Assembly: GCA_030592645.1 (NCBI GenBank)
Contig: JAUVIR010000010.1
Span: 1 to 58,689 of the forward strand
Direction: 5' to 3'
Length of the DNA: 58,689 nucleotides
Source: Candidatus Fermentibacterota bacterium
Lineage (GTDB): Bacteria; Fermentibacterota; Fermentibacteria; Fermentibacterales; JCC-6
The translations under genes were made by a program, and so were the position numbers. Shown one piece after another: positions 25,674 to 33,717 of the stretch. Every line of letters begins with the position of its first letter. Position 1 is the stretch's first letter. The notes beneath the pieces are model-generated. The model was not told where the DNA came from, did not search any database, and saw only the letters and a program-made list of their open reading frames with translations.

Positions 25674-26051
25674 ATGAAATCAATTAAAGGCAATTACATT
25701 TTATCCTCCGCACTTTACCTTGGTACTGGAATACTATTCACTGTACTGAGTCTGTTCTGGGATACGAGTATACTTGTAAAAGGTCATTACATTTACATTC
25801 TGGGAATTTCAGCTTTGCCAGTATTAATTTCGATGTTTTTAATCGACAAAGGTTACAAACCTGATGAACGTGAAGATTACTTAGAAAGAAAAGTAGCTAC
25901 ATATTCGTGGAGAGTGATTATTATAGTTCTCTTCGGTATGTACGGGCTGCTGCGCAAATATGACCCAACTGCAAACTGGATCATTGCTCTGGTGTGCGTT
26001 GCTCTGATTTCAAAAGGTGTCTTCGGGCTCTATTTCTTCATTCGGGAGTAG
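25674..26051 (+). CDS. small integral membrane protein, partner of Xre regulator
   Basis: The true start is probably the ATG at 25674, one base after the regulator stop, with GAAGAGGATGAG acting as ribosome site; the track start at 25614 lies inside the regulator gene. The 125-aa product has four predicted membrane helices (ILSSALYLGTGILFTVLSLF, YIYILGISALPVLISMFLI, WRVIIIVLFGMYGLL, WIIALVCVALISKGVFGLYFF). A short charged loop (KPDEREDYLERK) lies between helices 2 and 3. Pairs of a small HTH protein and a multi-pass membrane protein are widespread, but the role of this one is unknown. It overlaps the convergent gene by 14 nt. Confidence 0.72.
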   Translation: MKSIKGNYILSSALYLGTGILFTVLSLFWDTSILVKGHYIYILGISALPVLISMFLIDKGYKPDEREDYLERKVATYSWRVIIIVLFGMYGLLRKYDPTANWIIALVCVALISKGVFGLYFFIRE

Positions 26052-26568
26052 TTGATTCCAGCGGAGGGGGGACTATCCTGTCTCCCATTATCAGGAGCCT
26101 GATGCTTTTAAGGAAGTATCTGAGTTTGAAATTGTCGGGTTTATCTCTGAGTTCGGGAAAGTCATCCATTGATCTGGTTTCCATAACTTCCAGATCAGGT
26201 CTCCATTCTATGTTTCCCGGTTTACGGATATCGAACAGGTAGAAGAATCCATTTACATATCCGGAAGAAGCATCCTTCATCTCAACCGTCAGGAGATAAT
26301 CGCACCTGGCATCTGCCATGATATCGAAGGAAACCCGTCGTCTACCCTCTGGCACAACTATCGCTCTTCTTCCGCTCCCGAAAAGGAGGCTGTACCTGGC
26401 TTTGTCGGACGTGCGCTGGGGAGTTCTCCAGCAGGGCACTCCATTACGCAGGAACCACCTTCTCGCTACAGTTTCGGCAAGCAACACTTCAAGGAAATCC
26501 GGGGCGTCCGAACCGCGTGACTCCCTTGTAAGTTTCTTAACAAGCCGCGGTGGGATAAAAGCATTCAT
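26038..26568 (-). CDS. hypothetical protein
   Basis: This 176-aa protein has no signal peptide or membrane segment. It is rich in Arg and in short hydrophobic strands (ARYSLLFGSGRRAIVVPEGRRRVSFDIMADARCDYLLTVEM). I do not recognise a family. The codon pattern looks coding and the product is balanced in composition. It converges on the membrane-protein gene with a 14-nt overlap and is divergent from gcvT, separated by about 126 bp. Confidence 0.5.
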   Translation of the reverse strand: MNAFIPPRLVKKLTRESRGSDAPDFLEVLLAETVARRWFLRNGVPCWRTPQRTSDKARYSLLFGSGRRAIVVPEGRRRVSFDIMADARCDYLLTVEMKDASSGYVNGFFYLFDIRKPGNIEWRPDLEVMETRSMDDFPELRDKPDNFKLRYFLKSIRLLIMGDRIVPPPLESTTPE

Positions 26569-26694
26569 CGAATGTTATTCTTCCTGAAATATGTCCTTGC
26601 GCCATCATTGCATTTCGTCTTCCATTTTGGTAAATTCATACCCGTATATTTCATGAAATAATCCAGGCAACAAGTTAAGTACAGGAGAAAGCGT

Positions 26695-27792
26695 ATGGAC
26701 AAAAAGACAGCCCTGCATGACAAACATGTCGACCTAGGCGGCAGGATGGAATCCTTTGCCGGTTATATCATGCCTATCAAGTACACTTCGGTAAAGGAGG
26801 AGCATAATGCCGTCCGCTCCGGAGTGGGTATTTTCGACCTTTCGCATATGGGTGAGTTCAGAGTGAAGGGGAAAGACGCTTCAAAATTCCTGGATTACCT
26901 CCTGACCAACGATTCGGAAGTGGAACTTGGAAAGGCCTATTATTCAGCAATGTGCTACCCTGATGGCGGTATTGTTGATGATCTTATCGTGTACAGGATT
27001 GCCAACGATGAATACCTTATCATTGTCAACGCATCCAACATCGAGAAAGACTGGGCATGGGTGAACAATCATACGGCAGGTTACAGTATAGACCTGACAA
27101 ACGAGAGTGACGAAACCGCCCTTATTGCCATACAGGGTCCTGATGCCGAAAAAGTGACTCAGAAGCTGACCGATGAGAAGCTTTCGGAGATAGGTTACTA
27201 CGCTCACGCGTCCGGTGTATTTGCCGGAAAGAAAGCCCTGATCGCGAGAACCGGTTATACAGGTGAAGACGGATTCGAGATCTACATAAAATTTGAAGAC
27301 GCGGAAGCCGTGTGGGACGCTATCATGGAAGCCGGTGAAGAGTTCGGGATAAAACCTGTTGGATTGGGTGCCCGGGATACTTTAAGGCTGGAGGTGGGAT
27401 ACCTTCTTTACGGAAACGATATGGATCACACAACCACTCCTATGGAAGCCAGGCTTGGCTGGGTTGTAAAACTGAAGACCGATAAGGAGTTCATAGGCCG
27501 CGAAGTAATGGCCAGACAGAAAGAGGAAAAGCCGGCCAGGTATATCGTCGGGCTGGAGGTTCTGGGGAAGGGATTCCCAAGGCAGGGTGCCGAACTGTTT
27601 GAAGGCAACAGAAAAGTCGGAGTAGTCACAAGCGGTTCCCTGGCGCCGGCCCTCGGGCATGGAGTCTGCCTGGCATTTATTGAAAAGGGTTTTCATAAGA
27701 AGGGAACCGAGCTTGAAGCCGAGGTAAGAGGAAAAAGAATTTCGGTAAAAACCGTCAAACTGCCATTCTACAAAGACGGCAGTAGAAAGTAA
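26695..27792 (+). CDS. gcvT: aminomethyltransferase (glycine cleavage T protein)
   Basis: GcvT takes the aminomethyl group from lipoylated H protein, releases ammonia and passes the methylene to tetrahydrofolate. The sequence shows the family start (TALHDKHVDLGGRMESFAGYIMPIKY, then AVRSGVGIFDLSHMGEF), the catalytic-site NASNIEKDWAW region, ARTGYTGEDGFEIY, GLGARDTLRLEVGYLLYG, and the C-terminal VGVVTSGSLAPALGHGVCLAFI barrel. At 365 aa it is full length. It opens the gcvT-H-PA-PB operon with AGGAG before the ATG. I found no glycine riboswitch upstream. Confidence 0.97.
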   Translation: MDKKTALHDKHVDLGGRMESFAGYIMPIKYTSVKEEHNAVRSGVGIFDLSHMGEFRVKGKDASKFLDYLLTNDSEVELGKAYYSAMCYPDGGIVDDLIVYRIANDEYLIIVNASNIEKDWAWVNNHTAGYSIDLTNESDETALIAIQGPDAEKVTQKLTDEKLSEIGYYAHASGVFAGKKALIARTGYTGEDGFEIYIKFEDAEAVWDAIMEAGEEFGIKPVGLGARDTLRLEVGYLLYGNDMDHTTTPMEARLGWVVKLKTDKEFIGREVMARQKEEKPARYIVGLEVLGKGFPRQGAELFEGNRKVGVVTSGSLAPALGHGVCLAFIEKGFHKKGTELEAEVRGKRISVKTVKLPFYKDGSRK

Positions 27793-27806
27793 CGCTAGGA
27801 GGAGAA

Positions 27807-28190
27807 ATGTCTAATATTCCTGAAGGACTTCGTTATACAGAAACGCACGAGTGGATAAAAGACCTGGGAAACGGCGAATACATGATGGGTCTTACATTCT
27901 ATGCTCAGGAACAGATGGGCGAGATCGTAATGGTTGAATTTCCCGGGATTCAGGATTTTACTTCCGGTGATATTCTGGGCACTCTTGAAGCAGTGAAAAC
28001 TGCCGAAGATTTCTACGCTCCGTTTAACTGTAAGGTTGCACGGGTCAATGATGGTCTTGAGGATGAACCGGCCCTTATCAACGAGAGCTCTTACGAAAAG
28101 GGCTGGCTGATCGTTGTTAAAACTGATGATCCCTCCGGCTTCGCCGGACTTAAGAGTGCCGAAGAGTACTCTGAATTCATCGGTGAGTAG
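27807..28190 (+). CDS. gcvH: glycine cleavage H protein
   Basis: GcvH is the lipoyl-carrying shuttle protein between the P, T and L subunits. It has the typical ETHEWIK start, the GEIVMVEFP strand and the lipoylation hairpin GTLEAVKTAEDFYAPF, whose Lys is the attachment site. YEKGWLIVVKTDDP closes the domain. At 127 aa the length is normal. The ribosome site TAGGAGGAG is strong, and the gene is 14 nt downstream of gcvT. No lipoate ligase, lipoyl synthase or L protein is encoded in this window, so these must lie elsewhere. Confidence 0.96.
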   Translation: MSNIPEGLRYTETHEWIKDLGNGEYMMGLTFYAQEQMGEIVMVEFPGIQDFTSGDILGTLEAVKTAEDFYAPFNCKVARVNDGLEDEPALINESSYEKGWLIVVKTDDPSGFAGLKSAEEYSEFIGE

Positions 28191-28193
28191 CAA

Positions 28194-29549
28194 GTGAGCA
28201 GATTCGTACCGAACGGCCCTGCGCAGAGAGAGAAGATGCTCCGCGCTATCGGCGCTGCAAAATTCGAAGACCTGCTCGAACCCGTTCCTGAAAAGTTCAG
28301 GCTGAAAGAGAAACTCCAGCTTCCCGAACCGCTTTCAGAGTTTGAACTGACCTGCGAATTCGAGGAATTTGCCCGAAAAAACACTGGAGCCGATCTGGTC
28401 TGTTTCATGGGAGCCGGAGCCTACGATCATTTCATCCCCGCCGCCGCGGACCATATTCTTCTGAGGAGCGAATTTTACACAGCTTACACGCCCTATCAGG
28501 CTGAGGTTAGCCAGGGCACTCTTCAGGCGATTTTCGAATATCAGACCATGATCGCAAGGCTTACCGGAATGGATATGGCAAACGCTTCCATGTATGACGG
28601 CGCATCTGCAGCCGCCGAAGCATGTCTTATGGCTATGCGGATCACCAGGAAGCAGAAGATACTTGTTGCCGGTTCACTCAATCCAGGATGGCTCGAGGTC
28701 ATCCGAACCTACCTGAAAAGAGACGATTTCGAGATAAGCGAGATCCCTTATCTTGATGACGGCACCCTCGATCTTGCTATTGCATCCGAACTCATTAAAG
28801 ATGGTGCTGCAGCAGCAATACTTGTTCAGTACCCGAACTATTTCGGCCTTATCGAAGACCTGCAGCCTGTTGCGGATCTGATTCATGAACATAAAGGGCT
28901 TTTCATAGTTGCCGCTGACCCCGTAGCCCTGCCCCTTCTCCGGTCACCCGGGGATGCCGGAGCCGATATTGTTGCGGGAGAAGGCCAGAGCATGGGAATA
29001 CCGATGTCCTACGGCGGACCCTATATCGGTTTTATGGCTGCGAGAATGAAACTTGCAAGGAAAATGCCCGGGAGAATAATCGGCAGAACCACTGACCGCG
29101 CAGGTCAGACCGGTTACGTTCTGACCCTCCAAACCCGCGAACAGCATATAAGGAGGAACAAAGCCACAAGCAACATCTGTTCCAATCAGGCGCTTATGGC
29201 CCTCGCTAATGTGATCTACCTGTCACTGATGGGCGAGAAGGGATTCCGGGAAATTTCCAGCCAGTGTTACCACAAGAGCCATTATCTCGAGAAGAAGCTC
29301 CTTGAAATCCCCGGTGTTTCCAGAATTTTCGGGAATACACCGTTCTTCAGAGAATTCGCAATCTCGTTCCCGGTCTCTTCAATTGAACTTCGGGATAGAA
29401 TGATCGAGCATGGTTTTCTTGCCGGTATTCCGGTCGTCGAACTTGGAGAGGGAGCCATGCTTGTTACCGTAACTGAAAAGCGTACCAGGGATGAGATCGA
29501 CAGGTACATCGGAGCTGCGGCCCAGGTTTGCAGGGGAGGTTCAGCATGA
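28194..29549 (+). CDS. gcvPA: glycine dehydrogenase (decarboxylating) subunit 1
   Basis: This is the N-terminal half of the split P protein. It has the family start RFVPNGPAQREKMLRAIG, the DLVCFMGAGAYDHFIPAA and YTPYQAEVSQGTLQAIFEYQTMIARLTGMDMANASMYDG segments, and TLQTREQHIRRNKATSNICSNQ near the C-terminal third. At 451 aa it is normal. The GTG start lies 3 nt after the gcvH stop. It must assemble with GcvPB, encoded next with an ATGA overlap, to decarboxylate glycine. The two-gene P protein is common in anaerobes and thermophiles. Confidence 0.96.
   Translation: MSRFVPNGPAQREKMLRAIGAAKFEDLLEPVPEKFRLKEKLQLPEPLSEFELTCEFEEFARKNTGADLVCFMGAGAYDHFIPAAADHILLRSEFYTAYTPYQAEVSQGTLQAIFEYQTMIARLTGMDMANASMYDGASAAAEACLMAMRITRKQKILVAGSLNPGWLEVIRTYLKRDDFEISEIPYLDDGTLDLAIASELIKDGAAAAILVQYPNYFGLIEDLQPVADLIHEHKGLFIVAADPVALPLLRSPGDAGADIVAGEGQSMGIPMSYGGPYIGFMAARMKLARKMPGRIIGRTTDRAGQTGYVLTLQTREQHIRRNKATSNICSNQALMALANVIYLSLMGEKGFREISSQCYHKSHYLEKKLLEIPGVSRIFGNTPFFREFAISFPVSSIELRDRMIEHGFLAGIPVVELGEGAMLVTVTEKRTRDEIDRYIGAAAQVCRGGSA
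29533..29539 (+). promoter_or_regulatory. ribosome binding site that sets the gcvPB start
   Basis: GGGGAGG six bases before the ATG at 29546 supports that codon over the track start at 29528. The chosen ATG overlaps the gcvPA TGA (ATGA). Confidence 0.6.
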
Positions 29550-31027
29550 AGACCGTATTTGAACTCAGCAGCCCCGGAAGAATGGGTGTATCGCTGCCTG
29601 AGCTTGATGTACCGGCAGCCCCCGATCTTCCCGCAGGACTCTCGCGCGGAAGCGAAGGTAAAACTGGTCTGCCCGAAGCAACTGAAGGACAGGTCCTGAG
29701 GCATTATGTAAACCTCAGTACCATGAACCATCATGTTGATAAAGGTATGTATCCTCTGGGCTCCTGCACGATGAAGTACAATCCGAAATTACATGAGAAC
29801 CTTGCCAGGATCAGAGGTCTCTCGGGAATTCATCCTCTTGTTCCTCCCGCGCTTGCGGCAGGTTCACTGGAACTGATGTACAGACTTGGTGAATTTCTGT
29901 GTGAAATTACCGGTTTCGAAGGAGTGTCGCTGCAGCCAGCTGCCGGAGCTCAGGGTGAGTTCTGCGGTTTAATGCTTATTAAGAGCTACCACGAAAGCAG
30001 GGGAGAGCCGAACAGGAACGAAATCCTTATGCCGGATTCCGCCCATGGAACCAATCCCGCGACTGCAACCCTTGCCGACTGCATAGTTGTGGGAGTTGAA
30101 TCCAATGAATTCGGTCTGGTCGACCCTGATGATCTCAGACGGAAAGTCGGTCCCAATACGGCTGCCTTCATGCTTACAAACCCTAATACACTTGGTCTCT
30201 TTGAATCCAGGATAGAGGAACTTACTTCTATTGTTCATGAAGCCGGCGGACTGAACTATATGGACGGGGCAAATATGAACGCCCTGCTTGGTATTGCGAA
30301 ACCAGGAGAGATGGGATTCGATGTATGCCACCTTAACCTCCACAAGACTTTTTCAACCCCGCACGGAGGAGGAGGGCCCGGCTCAGGTCCCGTAGCCTGC
30401 ATTGAAGAGCTTGCCGCCTTCCTGCCGGATCCCGCGGTCATACTTGAAGATGACGGTGGCTACAAGCTCTGCAGAAAGCAGAATTCCTTTGGAAGACTGC
30501 TGGCTTTCCATGCTAATACCGGAGTTCTTTACAAGGCCTACGCCTATATCCGGACTCTCGGGGCTGCAGGACTGAGGGAAGTCAGTGAGATCGCTCTGAT
30601 CAACGCGAATTACCTGAAGGCAAAACTCGGAGACTATTTTGATAATCCCTTCGACAACGGTCCCTGCATGCACGAATTCGTGCTTTCGGGAGACAGGCAG
30701 GCAGAACAGGGAGTGAAGACGCTCGATATAGCCAAGAGGCTCCTGGATTATGGTTTCCATGCGCCCACTGTTTACTTCCCGCTTATTGTACACGAAGCGT
30801 TGATGATCGAGCCAACCGAGACGGAGAGCCTGGAAGACCTGGATTCCTTTATTGAAGCCATGATATCCATTGCGGAGGAGGCGGAAGAAAAGCCTTACCT
30901 CGTGACTGATGCTCCCGTCAATACACCTGTTCTGAGGCTTGACGAAGTGAAGGCTGTCAAGGATCTGTGTATTGTGGAACCGGTTAGGAGTGTCGGACAG
31001 GCCCCTGGAGAGGGAGAAAACCTATAG
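29546..31027 (+). CDS. gcvPB: glycine dehydrogenase (decarboxylating) subunit 2
   Basis: This is the C-terminal, PLP-binding half of the split P protein. It shows HHVDKGMYPLGSCTMKYNPK, QPAAGAQGEFCGLMLIKSYH, DSAHGTNPATATLADC, a PNTLGLFE segment and the PLP-lysine motif CHLNLHKTFSTPHGGGGPG. From the ATG at 29546 the product is 493 aa, the usual size. It ends the gcv genes, but the next ORF starts only 5 nt later, so the transcript probably runs on into the MutL/DUF6754 block. Confidence 0.96.
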   Translation: MKTVFELSSPGRMGVSLPELDVPAAPDLPAGLSRGSEGKTGLPEATEGQVLRHYVNLSTMNHHVDKGMYPLGSCTMKYNPKLHENLARIRGLSGIHPLVPPALAAGSLELMYRLGEFLCEITGFEGVSLQPAAGAQGEFCGLMLIKSYHESRGEPNRNEILMPDSAHGTNPATATLADCIVVGVESNEFGLVDPDDLRRKVGPNTAAFMLTNPNTLGLFESRIEELTSIVHEAGGLNYMDGANMNALLGIAKPGEMGFDVCHLNLHKTFSTPHGGGGPGSGPVACIEELAAFLPDPAVILEDDGGYKLCRKQNSFGRLLAFHANTGVLYKAYAYIRTLGAAGLREVSEIALINANYLKAKLGDYFDNPFDNGPCMHEFVLSGDRQAEQGVKTLDIAKRLLDYGFHAPTVYFPLIVHEALMIEPTETESLEDLDSFIEAMISIAEEAEEKPYLVTDAPVNTPVLRLDEVKAVKDLCIVEPVRSVGQAPGEGENL

Positions 31028-31032
31028 ATGAT

Positions 31033-31452
31033 ATGAACGGGACCGCAGATCACATTCTTGAATGGGTATCCCATCCCGCTGCGGAGAGACCGGGCGCGAC
31101 AGCGGTTTACGTTTTTATCATTCTGCTGTCGGGTGTTATGGCCACAATGGTAATGAACAATAATCCCTGGTGGGGAATGGTGGGAATAGCGGTCCTTTTT
31201 CTGTCGGGGTGGACGTTCTTTCTTCCACTCAGGTTTAGAATGGATAACGAGGGTGTGCAGAAGAAATCTTTATTCGGAAATGAGAAAAAAAAATGGAGCC
31301 AGGTGAAGAGTATTGTAACTGATAAATACGGTGTTCTTCTCAGCCCTTTCCCTCAACCCACCAGACTGGCTAAATTCAGGGGACTGTCTGTTCAGTTCTC
31401 CGGAAACAGAGAGGAAGTACTTGAATTCATCAGGACACATACAGCCGGGTAG
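31033..31452 (+). CDS. small membrane protein with PH-like cytoplasmic domain
   Basis: This 139-aa protein has two hydrophobic helices (VYVFIILLSGVMATMV and WWGMVGIAVLFLSGWTFFL). They are followed by about 70 hydrophilic residues with short strands (LRFRMDNEGVQKKSLFGNEKKKWSQVKSIV) and a final helix REEVLEFIRTHT. This looks like the small bacterial PH-type proteins that follow two helices. I recognise no specific family. It starts 5 nt after gcvPB and overlaps the next small gene. It is probably the first member of the MutL/DUF6754 block, or a link between that block and the gcv operon. Confidence 0.6.
   Translation: MNGTADHILEWVSHPAAERPGATAVYVFIILLSGVMATMVMNNNPWWGMVGIAVLFLSGWTFFLPLRFRMDNEGVQKKSLFGNEKKKWSQVKSIVTDKYGVLLSPFPQPTRLAKFRGLSVQFSGNREEVLEFIRTHTAG
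31411..31414 (+). promoter_or_regulatory. ribosome binding site supporting a TTG start at 31421
   Basis: GAGG (within AGAGGAAG) lies six bases before an in-frame TTG at 31421. No later ATG before 31499 has comparable support. Confidence 0.4.
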
Positions 31453-31825
31453 CCGGGATCTTATTGATATCGATGGCGAAGAGGACTTCTCGGAATTCAT
31501 GAGTAAGATCGCAAAGGAGATTGTGCAGCGCCAGCTGACCGTTCCCGCGATAATATTCCTTGAGACCATCAAGCCTCTTTCGTTTCTTGGAAACCAGGCT
31601 CTTATATTCGCGAACCCGATCGTCTCTCTTGTTGTACAGTCGGGTAATTATTACAAGTTCGTTCGAATGCTTGAAGACAGGGAAAATTTAGAGAAACTTA
31701 CAATTGCAATAGAAGAGGAAAACGCTCTTGAAGTCCAGCGCCGGTCGGAGATGAAGGAAACTCGCCGGATGGAGAAAAAGAACAGAAAATCCTTCTGGAG
31801 CAGATTCAGTCGGAAGAGCGACTAA
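31421..31825 (+). CDS. small conserved-looking helical protein upstream of MutL
   Basis: The track ORF opens at 31331 in the shadow of the previous gene. A TTG at 31421 with GAGG upstream gives a 134-aa product. The ATG at 31499 is the alternative but would cut off the acidic DLIDIDGEEDFSEFM segment. The core is a semi-hydrophobic helical region (TVPAIIFLETIKPLSFLGNQALIFANPIVSLV), then YYKFVRMLEDRENLEKLTIAIEEEN and a highly basic C-terminus (EKKNRKSFWSRFSRKSD). The amphipathic middle and basic tail suggest membrane-surface association. Function is unknown. It ends 17 nt before mutL, so a role with that protein is likely. Confidence 0.6.
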   Translation: MNSSGHIQPGSRDLIDIDGEEDFSEFMSKIAKEIVQRQLTVPAIIFLETIKPLSFLGNQALIFANPIVSLVVQSGNYYKFVRMLEDRENLEKLTIAIEEENALEVQRRSEMKETRRMEKKNRKSFWSRFSRKSD

Positions 31826-31842
31826 AAAGAACAAGGAGGGAG

Positions 31843-33717
31843 ATGGCGGTGGCCAGCAAAGAAATCACCAGAATAATGGCGACTGACTGCGGCAGTACCA
31901 CCACAAAAGCCATTCTTATCGAGAAGAAGGATGGCGAATTCCGTCTCATCCGAAGGGGGGAGGCACCGACAACGGTCGAAGCCCCTGCCGAGGATGTTAC
32001 GAAAGGTGTACTGAATGCTGTCGGGGAGATTGAAGATCTGGAGGGGCGCAAATTCCTCAAAGCGGGTGAAGACGGTGTGCAGGTTTCCCCCGACAGCTCC
32101 GATGGAGTGGATATTTACATGTCAACTTCATCTGCCGGAGGCGGTCTTCAGATGACTGTTGCAGGAGTCGTGAAATCCATGACGGGTGAAAGCGCCCAGC
32201 GGGCAGCGCTCGGTGCCGGTGCCATTGTCATGGATATTGTAGCCTCCAACGACGGAAGGCTCCCCCACGAGAAGGTGGCAGACATAAGAAGGCTCAGGCC
32301 GGATATGATCCTTCTTTCCGGCGGTATAGACGGCGGAACGATAGATCATGTCATCGAGCTTGCGGAAGTAATCAAGGCTGCTGATCCGAAACCGAGATTC
32401 GGCGTAGGATACAAGCTTCCGGTTATATACGCCGGTAATAAGGATGCCAGAGAACCGGTAAAGGAAGAACTCGGCGAACAGGTTGAGTTGAAGATAGTGG
32501 ATAACCTCAGACCTGTTCTCGAAAGAGAGAACCTGGGTCCCGCCAGGGATACTATTCATGAACTTTTCATGGAGCATGTCATGGCCCAGGCACCCGGATA
32601 TCCGAACCTCATGAAATGGGCCGGACATTACGTTGATGGCTCCTGGAAACAGGTTCCGATTATGCCCACACCCGGTGCAGTCGGAAAGCTGATCGAGGCT
32701 GTCGCGGAGAAAGAGAACATAGAGGTTATGGGTGTCGATATAGGCGGGGCGACCACCGATGTGTTCAGCGTCTTCACGAGCGGTGAGGAAACCGTATTCA
32801 ATAGAACTGTATCTGCAAATCTGGGCATGAGTTACAGTGTGTCTAACGTATTTGTCAGTGCCGGTTACGACAATGTTATGCGGTGGGTTCCGTTCCACAT
32901 GGACGAGGCTGACCTTCGGAACAGAATAAGAAACAAGATGATACGCCCGACTACTATCCCGCAATTGCTCAAGGAGCTTATTGTAGAACAGGCGATAGCC
33001 AGAGAAGCTCTCCGGCTCGCGCTGGTGCAGCATAAGGATTTGGCAACAGGTCTTAAGGGAGTTGCTCAGGAGAGGACCATTGGAGACGCTTTCGAGCAGA
33101 CCCAGAGCGGCGCGACCCTGGTCAATATGATGAATCTGGATCTGCTTATCGGATCAGGTGGCGTTCTTTCCCACGCTCCAAGGCGAAGCCAGGCTGCCCT
33201 TATGGTAATTGATGCCTTCCTTCCCGAAGGCATTACAATGCTTGCGGTGGATTCCATCTTCATGATGCCTCAGCTCGGTGTGCTTTCAGAGGTTCTTCCC
33301 GAAGCAGCAACCGAGGTTTTCGACAAAGATTGCCTGATCCGCCTCGGTACATGCATAGCGCCTGCGGGGGTTCTCAAGAAAGTTACGGTTCTGGCATCTG
33401 TCACTATGACAAAACAGGACGGATCTTCCATTGATCTGGAAATAGAACTTGGGAAAATGCACGTTGAGCCGCTTGGTGTGGGTGAGAAGGTAAACGCAGT
33501 TATCAAACCTGCCAAAAACCTGGACGTTGGAAACGGTCCCGGCAACGAATGGATCGGCGAACTTGAAGGCGGAGTTATCGGTCTCATCTTCGACGGAAGA
33601 GGAAGACCCTTTTTACTTCCCCAAGATGATTTGCTGCGGATAGATAAACTGCAGGAATGGTCAAAGGCTCTGAATATCTATCCCGAGAGATTCATGGACC
33701 TGGAGGGAGGCGAATAA
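31843..33717 (+). CDS. GlmL/MutL-type ASKHA ATPase, not next to a B12 mutase
   Basis: This 624-aa protein has the glutamate mutase L (GlmL/MutL) architecture. It carries an N-terminal phosphate-1 loop ATDCGSTTTKAILIEK, a second phosphate loop VMGVDIGGATTDVFSV near residue 300, and an adenosine-type motif LIGSGGVLSH near 435. Other family segments are STSSAGGGLQMTVAGVV, DMILLSGGIDGGTIDHV and PVIYAGNKDA. Established knowledge: MutL is found beside B12-dependent glutamate or ornithine mutases and is thought to reactivate them. No mutase or B12-binding subunit is encoded here. It is instead flanked by membrane proteins and shares one base with the next gene, so it probably powers or assembles that complex (inference). 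Confidence 0.88.
   Translation: MAVASKEITRIMATDCGSTTTKAILIEKKDGEFRLIRRGEAPTTVEAPAEDVTKGVLNAVGEIEDLEGRKFLKAGEDGVQVSPDSSDGVDIYMSTSSAGGGLQMTVAGVVKSMTGESAQRAALGAGAIVMDIVASNDGRLPHEKVADIRRLRPDMILLSGGIDGGTIDHVIELAEVIKAADPKPRFGVGYKLPVIYAGNKDAREPVKEELGEQVELKIVDNLRPVLERENLGPARDTIHELFMEHVMAQAPGYPNLMKWAGHYVDGSWKQVPIMPTPGAVGKLIEAVAEKENIEVMGVDIGGATTDVFSVFTSGEETVFNRTVSANLGMSYSVSNVFVSAGYDNVMRWVPFHMDEADLRNRIRNKMIRPTTIPQLLKELIVEQAIAREALRLALVQHKDLATGLKGVAQERTIGDAFEQTQSGATLVNMMNLDLLIGSGGVLSHAPRRSQAALMVIDAFLPEGITMLAVDSIFMMPQLGVLSEVLPEAATEVFDKDCLIRLGTCIAPAGVLKKVTVLASVTMTKQDGSSIDLEIELGKMHVEPLGVGEKVNAVIKPAKNLDVGNGPGNEWIGELEGGVIGLIFDGRGRPFLLPQDDLLRIDKLQEWSKALNIYPERFMDLEGGE

Noticed and set aside
26569-26694. Possible glycine riboswitch before gcvT
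   Set aside because: The region is short (126 bp) and AT-rich and lacks the paired conserved GGAGAG and CCGAAGGGG-type cores of glycine riboswitches.
32128-33033. 301-aa minus-strand ORF opposite the MutL gene
   Set aside because: It is antisense to conserved ATPase motifs and its own translation shows no domain or signal; it is a shadow ORF.
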